Shown here piece after piece: positions 14,317 to 18,386 of a DNA stretch of 18,386 nucleotides. The stretch is from an uncultured Rhodanobacteraceae bacterium. GTDB taxonomy: Bacteria > Pseudomonadota > Gammaproteobacteria > Xanthomonadales > Ahniellaceae. The stretch's first letter is position 1. Every line of letters begins with the position of its first letter. Below the pieces are notes generated by a model that did not search any database, was not told where the DNA came from, and saw only the letters and a list, made by a program, of their open reading frames with translations. The translations under genes were made by a program, and so were the position numbers. Location of the stretch: positions 1-18,386 of the forward strand of contig CALMWD010000047.1 in NCBI GenBank assembly GCA_937873105.1, given 5' to 3'.

Positions 14317-14347
14317 GGGGCGAAGCGGGGCAAGCCAGGGCCGGGGG
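14317..14347 (+). other. Potential G-quadruplex sequence
   Basis: Four G runs on the plus strand (14317-14320, 14327-14330, 14338-14340, 14343-14347) are separated by loops of 6, 7 and 2 bases. This satisfies the standard G3+N1-7 pattern. It lies in the gap between the beta-helix and DPP IV genes, just upstream of the possible DPP IV promoter and on its template strand. Confidence 0.4.
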
Positions 14348-14368
14348 AAGCCGGTCGCGGCGACGGGC

Positions 14369-15847
14369 CTACTCGAACCCGTTGCCGAACAGCCCGTCGG
14401 TCAATGCCCGAAAGTGGTAGGTATAGGTTGCGACCGAGTTTCCGTCGCGCGTGTACGAGCACAGGACGGTATGCGTTTGCGGCGAAGTCGTGACGGGGAT
14501 GCTGACCGTCACAGGGCCAGCGTTGCTGCCAGTAGGGACGGTCTGATTGCCGTTCGCGATGACCTGAGCCGTCCCTGAAATCACGCCGCAGATCAGTTCG
14601 GTGCTGCCCCCCAAGGTGCCGCCGCTGGTCGAAAAAGTGATGGCCCTCTGGACCGGGTTGCCCGCCACGCCGTAGACCAGCGTCGTCGAGCCGTTGCCGG
14701 GTGCATTCGGAACGACATTCGGACCGATCGGTGGCACGGCATCCGCTTCGACGGCACCGCGATCGATGACGGTATTGATGATTCGCGTCTTGCCGGAAAA
14801 GTCGATCGCGGGGATCCCGCCCGAGGGGTTGTTCACGCCCGAGTCGCGAAGAACCGACTCCGCATCCGGAATCATGCGGATGCCGGACTGCGACCATTGC
14901 GCGTCGCCGGTGGTGGTCCCGCTGTCGATGAAGGGAAATCCGCCGCCGACGTACTGGCGGCTCGCAAAATGGTTGCTGCGCAGGGTCATCGTCGAGACAT
15001 TCCTTGCGGTGAACTGGTACGGCGGGTCGTTGCTTACCGTGATGTTGTCGGCAATGGCATTGTTGGAGAGGGTCGCCACGCCGGTCACGCTCAATCCGAC
15101 TTCGTTCGAGGTCACGGTATTGCCGAAGATCGAATTGTTCGTCACATAGGAGATGGCGTTGCCCGTGGTCTGGATTTGAACGCCCAAAGTGTCGGCCCCG
15201 GCACTCAAGTCATTGCCCATGACGATGTTGTTGCGGAACCGCAAGATTCCGCTGTCGGACATGTAGAGATCGACGATCGGGTCGATGACCCCGGCGGCGG
15301 CTATGCCGTGCCGGATCAGCACGTTGTCGATCGTCACCGCTGCGCCAGGCAACGCCCAAGCCTGCACCCCGAGCCCGGAAGCGCAATCGATGCCGACCGA
15401 ACCGCTCATGCAAGTCGTGCCGAAGAGCTTGCCGCGCGCCAAGGTCAGGTTCCTGATCGTGAACGTGCCGGAGAAATCGAAGCGCAAATCCGCCAGAAAG
15501 ACGGGGCCTGCGTACTGCGCGTCCAGTACGGTCGCGGCGGGATCGTGGGTGGCGATCGATGCGCAACCGTTCCCCTTGGTCCAGCCGCCGCTGATCGTGG
15601 TGGCGTATTCGTCCCAGCGGCCATCGAAGATCCACTGATAGTTCTGCGGGGCCTCGGTGTTGCTGGTCAACGTGCCGAATTCGATCTTGATGGTGTCGTC
15701 CTCGTCATTCGTTCCGGCGGTCGTCAGCGCGGTGGCGAGCTGGTTGCCGGTGGCGACACAGAAATTGGCGGCGTGCAGCGGCAGGGCGGCCAACAGGAGG
15801 AAGACGAAACCGATCACGCAGCGATCGAGTCGGGAGAGTGTGTTCAC
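14369..15847 (-). CDS. Secreted beta-helix protein, choice-of-anchor Q-like, C-terminal NGFE tail
   Basis: This is a 492-residue exported protein of unknown function. Residues 1-26 form a classical signal peptide (SRLDR, then a VIGFVFLLLAALPLHA core). Residues about 30-330 are rich in Asn, Gly, Thr and Val with recurring NNxIxGN-like turns (for example LSNNAIADN and VTNNSIFGN), as in right-handed parallel beta-helix proteins. Around 335-367, IDFSGKTRIINTVIDRGAVE fits the end of a choice-of-anchor Q type domain. Residues 368-480 look like a beta-sandwich with two cysteines, and the chain ends DGLFGNGFE. The start is the GTG at 15845-15847, with GGAG upstream and just before the signal peptide; the frame is open further up to 15925. 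No enzyme residues were recognised. Base composition appears less GC-rich than its neighbours. Confidence 0.8.
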   Translation of the reverse strand: MNTLSRLDRCVIGFVFLLLAALPLHAANFCVATGNQLATALTTAGTNDEDDTIKIEFGTLTSNTEAPQNYQWIFDGRWDEYATTISGGWTKGNGCASIATHDPAATVLDAQYAGPVFLADLRFDFSGTFTIRNLTLARGKLFGTTCMSGSVGIDCASGLGVQAWALPGAAVTIDNVLIRHGIAAAGVIDPIVDLYMSDSGILRFRNNIVMGNDLSAGADTLGVQIQTTGNAISYVTNNSIFGNTVTSNEVGLSVTGVATLSNNAIADNITVSNDPPYQFTARNVSTMTLRSNHFASRQYVGGGFPFIDSGTTTGDAQWSQSGIRMIPDAESVLRDSGVNNPSGGIPAIDFSGKTRIINTVIDRGAVEADAVPPIGPNVVPNAPGNGSTTLVYGVAGNPVQRAITFSTSGGTLGGSTELICGVISGTAQVIANGNQTVPTGSNAGPVTVSIPVTTSPQTHTVLCSYTRDGNSVATYTYHFRALTDGLFGNGFE

Positions 15848-15940
15848 GGCAGTGCTCCGGGCGTGCAATTGGGGGCTGTACTCCGGGATACGGAAGCGGG
15901 TCGAGAATCCCGCCAGACCACCCAACCGCCGCGCTATCGG

Positions 15941-17278
15941 CTACTTGCCGATGCAGAAACTCGAGAAGATCACGCCGAGCAAGTCGTCGGAACTGAATTC
16001 TCCGGTGATTTCGGACAGGGCGTGCTGGGCGAGGCGGAGTTCTTCGGCGACGAGTTCGCCGGCGCGGTCGTGGACGAGGCGATGGCGGGCATGCGCGAGT
16101 GACTCGCGCACGCGCTGCAGGGCCGACACATGGCGGGCGCGGGCGCTGAAGCTGCCTTCGGCGCCGTCGCCGAGACCGGCGTGGCCGCGAATCGCGGCGC
16201 GCAGCGCATCGAGCCCGGCGCCGGTCTTGGCCGAGACGTGCAGGTGATCGGCCGCGTGGCCGACGACGCTGCTGCGATCGGCCAGGTCGGACTTGTTGTG
16301 CACGACCAGCACGGCGGCGCCGGTCGGCACTTCGGCACGCAATGCGTCGATGCGGGCTTCGTCCTCGGGTGCGACCACCAGGATCGCGAGATCGGCCTGC
16401 GCGAGCTCGTTGCGCGCCCGACGGATGCCTTCGGATTCGATGACGTCGGGCGAGTCGCGCAGGCCGGCGGTATCGACCAGGGTGATCCCGATGCCGTCGA
16501 TGTTCACGGCTTCGCGCAGCAGGTCGCGGGTGGTGCCGGCGATATCGGTGACGATGGCGCGATCGGCGCCGGCGAGTGCATTCAACAGGCTCGACTTGCC
16601 GGCGTTCGGCGCGCCGATGATGACCGCGTGCAGGCCGTCGCGCAGGCGCTGGCCGCGTTCGGCGTCGCGCAGCAGGGCATCGAGCGACGTTGCAATCGCA
16701 TCGAGGCGAGCGAGGATCTGGCCGTCGGCAAGGAAGTCGATTTCCTCCTCGGGGAAATCGATCGCCGCCTCGACGTGCAGGCGCGCGTCGATCAGCGCTT
16801 TCAGCAGCGCGTTCACCCGCGTCGAGAACTCGCCCTGGAGCGAGCGCAGCGCGGCACGCGCCTGTGCATCCGATTGCGCCGCGATCAGGTCGGCGATGGC
16901 CTCGGCCTGGGCCAGGTCGATCTTGCCGTTGAGGAAGGCGCGTTCCGAGAACTCGCCGGCGCGGGCGTGGCGCGCGCCGAGTTCGACGCAACGCCCAAGC
17001 AGGCGCGCCAGCACCACCGGTGCGCCGTGGACCTGCAGTTCGACCACGTCTTCGCCGGTGAACGAATGCGGCGCCGGAAACCAGAGCACGAGGCCGCGGT
17101 CGATCGGTTCGCCCTGGGCGTCGCGCAGGGCCGCGTAATGGGCATGGCGCGGCTGCGGTTCGATGGACGCCAGCGTGCGCGCGATGGCGGCCGCATCGGC
17201 GCCGGACAGGCGCACGATGCCGATGCCGCCGGCACCCGGCGCGGTCGCGACGGCCGCGATGGTGTCGCGCGGCCGCAT
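15941..17278 (-). CDS. mnmE: tRNA modification GTPase MnmE
   Basis: This 445-residue protein works with MnmG to install the carboxymethylaminomethyl group on U34 of certain tRNAs. The N-terminal folate-binding domain starts [20 protein letters not shown] and holds [15 protein letters not shown]. The inserted G domain carries GAPNAGKSS (222-230, G1), GTTRD (248-252, G2), DTAG (269-272, G3) and NKSD (328-331, G4). The chain closes with FCIGK, whose Cys442 is the invariant C-terminal cysteine of the family. The length is normal. The ATG at 17276-17278 lies 4 bases after the yidC stop, the conserved yidC-mnmE order of gammaproteobacteria, and a GAAGAAGG-like stretch inside the yidC end may serve as ribosome-binding site. 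Confidence 0.97.
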   Translation of the reverse strand: MRPRDTIAAVATAPGAGGIGIVRLSGADAAAIARTLASIEPQPRHAHYAALRDAQGEPIDRGLVLWFPAPHSFTGEDVVELQVHGAPVVLARLLGRCVELGARHARAGEFSERAFLNGKIDLAQAEAIADLIAAQSDAQARAALRSLQGEFSTRVNALLKALIDARLHVEAAIDFPEEEIDFLADGQILARLDAIATSLDALLRDAERGQRLRDGLHAVIIGAPNAGKSSLLNALAGADRAIVTDIAGTTRDLLREAVNIDGIGITLVDTAGLRDSPDVIESEGIRRARNELAQADLAILVVAPEDEARIDALRAEVPTGAAVLVVHNKSDLADRSSVVGHAADHLHVSAKTGAGLDALRAAIRGHAGLGDGAEGSFSARARHVSALQRVRESLAHARHRLVHDRAGELVAEELRLAQHALSEITGEFSSDDLLGVIFSSFCIGK

Positions 17279-17282
17279 CGGC

Positions 17283-18386
17283 TTACGCCGCCTTCTTCTC
17301 GCCGGCCTCGATGCGTCGGGTGATGATCCACTGCTGCAGCAGGCCGAGCGCGCCGTTCACCGTCCAGTACAGCACCAGGCCGGCCGGGAAGAAGGCCATG
17401 GTGATCGAGAACACGATCGGCATGTACTGCAGCACCTTCTGCTGGATCGGGTCCATGCCGGCAGGCGAGGGCGACATCTTCTGCGTGATCCACATGATCG
17501 CGGCATTCGCGACCGGCAGCACGAAGTAGGGGTCGCGCGCCGACAGGTTGGTCAGCCAGCCGATGAAGGGCGCGTGGCGCAGTTCGACCGATTCCAGCAG
17601 CACCCAGTACAGCGCGATGAAGATCGGGAACTGCAGCAGCAGGGGCAGGCAGCCGCCGACCGGATTGATCTTCTCCTTCGAGTACAGCTCCATCATCGCC
17701 TGGTTGAACTTCTGGCGATCCTCGCCGTAGCGCTGCTTCAGTGCCTCGATTCGCGGCTGCACCTTGCGCATCTTGGCCATCGAGCGGTACTGCGCTTCCG
17801 AGAGCGGGTACAGGAGCAGCTTGACGAGCAGGGTCGTGAGGATGATCGCGAAGCCCCAGTTGCCGACCAGCTTGTGCAGCTGGTTGAGCAGCCAGAACAC
17901 CGGCTTGGCGAAGATCGTGACCATGCCGTAGTCGATGGTGAGGCCCAGGCCCGGCGCGATGCTGTCGAGCTTCTCCTGCTGCTTCGGACCGACGTACAGA
18001 CGCGTCGAACGCGTCGCGCTGGCGCCGGGCGCGACCTTGAAGCTCGGGCCCATCTGGCGAATCAGGTAACGCGGCGCGCCCTGGTCGGTGATGACGGCGG
18101 TGCTGTAGGCCTGCGGCTCGCTCGCTTCCGGGATCCAGGCCGCGAAGAAATAGTGCTGCTGCTGCGCCGCCCAGCCGCCGGTGATGGTGCGGGTCAGCGG
18201 TTCCTCGACGAAGTCCTCGAAGGCGAGCTTCTCGAATTTCTCTTCCGGGCTGTACCAGGCGGCGCCGACGAAACTGTATTGCTCGGGGTTGGTGAACGAG
18301 AACTTGCGGTTCACGATCGGCGAGGTGCGGGTCAGCTGGGTGTAGGCGCTGGCCGACCATTCGGCGGCGGCGGCGTTGTCGACCCG
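17283..18386 (-). CDS. yidC: Membrane protein insertase YidC (N-terminus missing)
   Basis: The gene runs off the right edge; 367 residues are visible of a family usually about 540-580 long, so roughly 200 N-terminal residues are missing. The first visible part is the end of the periplasmic domain ([19 protein letters not shown], then [16 protein letters not shown]). The conserved insertase core begins at [20 protein letters not shown], followed by the cytosolic helical hairpin ([20 protein letters not shown]) and [20 protein letters not shown]. Three more hydrophobic segments and a basic tail ending GEKKAA complete the five-segment core. The protein inserts membrane proteins with or without SecYEG. 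The frame stays open to base 18386, so the in-frame GTG at 18312-18314 is not the true start. Confidence 0.96.
   Translation of the reverse strand, partial: RVDNAAAAEWSASAYTQLTRTSPIVNRKFSFTNPEQYSFVGAAWYSPEEKFEKLAFEDFVEEPLTRTITGGWAAQQQHYFFAAWIPEASEPQAYSTAVITDQGAPRYLIRQMGPSFKVAPGASATRSTRLYVGPKQQEKLDSIAPGLGLTIDYGMVTIFAKPVFWLLNQLHKLVGNWGFAIILTTLLVKLLLYPLSEAQYRSMAKMRKVQPRIEALKQRYGEDRQKFNQAMMELYSKEKINPVGGCLPLLLQFPIFIALYWVLLESVELRHAPFIGWLTNLSARDPYFVLPVANAAIMWITQKMSPSPAGMDPIQQKVLQYMPIVFSITMAFFPAGLVLYWTVNGALGLLQQWIITRRIEAGEKKAA

Noticed and set aside
15896..15913. A GCGGG/CCCGC hairpin between mnmE and the beta-helix gene
   Set aside because: The arms are only 5 bp with an 8-base loop and no T run follows, so I do not call a terminator.
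16130..17323. A plus-strand open frame of 397 codons opposite mnmE
   Set aside because: mnmE is certain on the minus strand, and the antisense product has no recognisable domain.
18312..18314. A GTG as the yidC start
   Set aside because: The frame continues upstream to the window edge with residues that fit the YidC periplasmic domain, so the gene is truncated by the window and does not start here.
1..18386. A prophage, genomic island or defence island
   Set aside because: Two toxin-antitoxin modules are present, but there is no integrase, transposase, tRNA attachment site, phage gene or recognisable defence effector. The surrounding genes are ordinary chromosomal ones.

Overview
The window is high-GC, tightly packed chromosomal DNA from a gammaproteobacterium. 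The best fit is the Lysobacterales (Xanthomonadales), for example a Dokdonella- or Rhodanobacter-like lineage. This rests on the protein sequences, the linked yidC-mnmE pair, several exported S9 and M28 peptidases, and two copies of a GTAGGAGCGGCTT-type palindromic repeat familiar from that group. It is an inference; no search was run. No rRNA, tRNA, CRISPR array, integrase or transposase is visible, and no stretch over 300 bases lacks a gene.

Left part (1-3000). A plus-strand histidine kinase tail ends inside a REP-like repeat. It is separated by a strong hairpin terminator from the ribosomal protein pair rpmB-rpmG on the minus strand. Upstream of these lie an AbrB-type antitoxin/Doc toxin module with a palindromic operator, and then aroE, a DUF952 gene and a YkgJ-type cysteine-cluster gene that overlap each other end to end.

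Centre (3055-10749). A GAF-GGDEF diguanylate cyclase follows the oligopeptidase A gene (prlC) by 18 bases, so prlC, the cyclase, aroE, DUF952 and ykgJ may form one minus-strand run. Divergent to prlC is a cyclic-nucleotide-binding/patatin phospholipase that looks leaderless. Its stop codon abuts the stop of the second of two tandem M28 metallopeptidase paralogues.

Right part (10851-18386). A plus-strand SAM methyltransferase overlaps the 3' end of a hicBA toxin-antitoxin module. Behind this come a dipeptidyl peptidase IV, a secreted beta-helix protein with a choice-of-anchor-like domain, mnmE, and yidC, which runs off the right edge.

The most interesting signal is shared by three proteins of two unrelated folds. 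Both M28 peptidases and the beta-helix protein end exactly in (D/N)GFE, with LFxxGFE in two of them. The neighbouring DPP IV has a classical signal peptide and lacks this tail. This may be an undescribed C-terminal sorting or processing signal. Other points of note are the two different toxin-antitoxin modules, the leaderless phospholipase gene, a possible G-quadruplex between the DPP IV and beta-helix genes, and a long structured rpmB leader.
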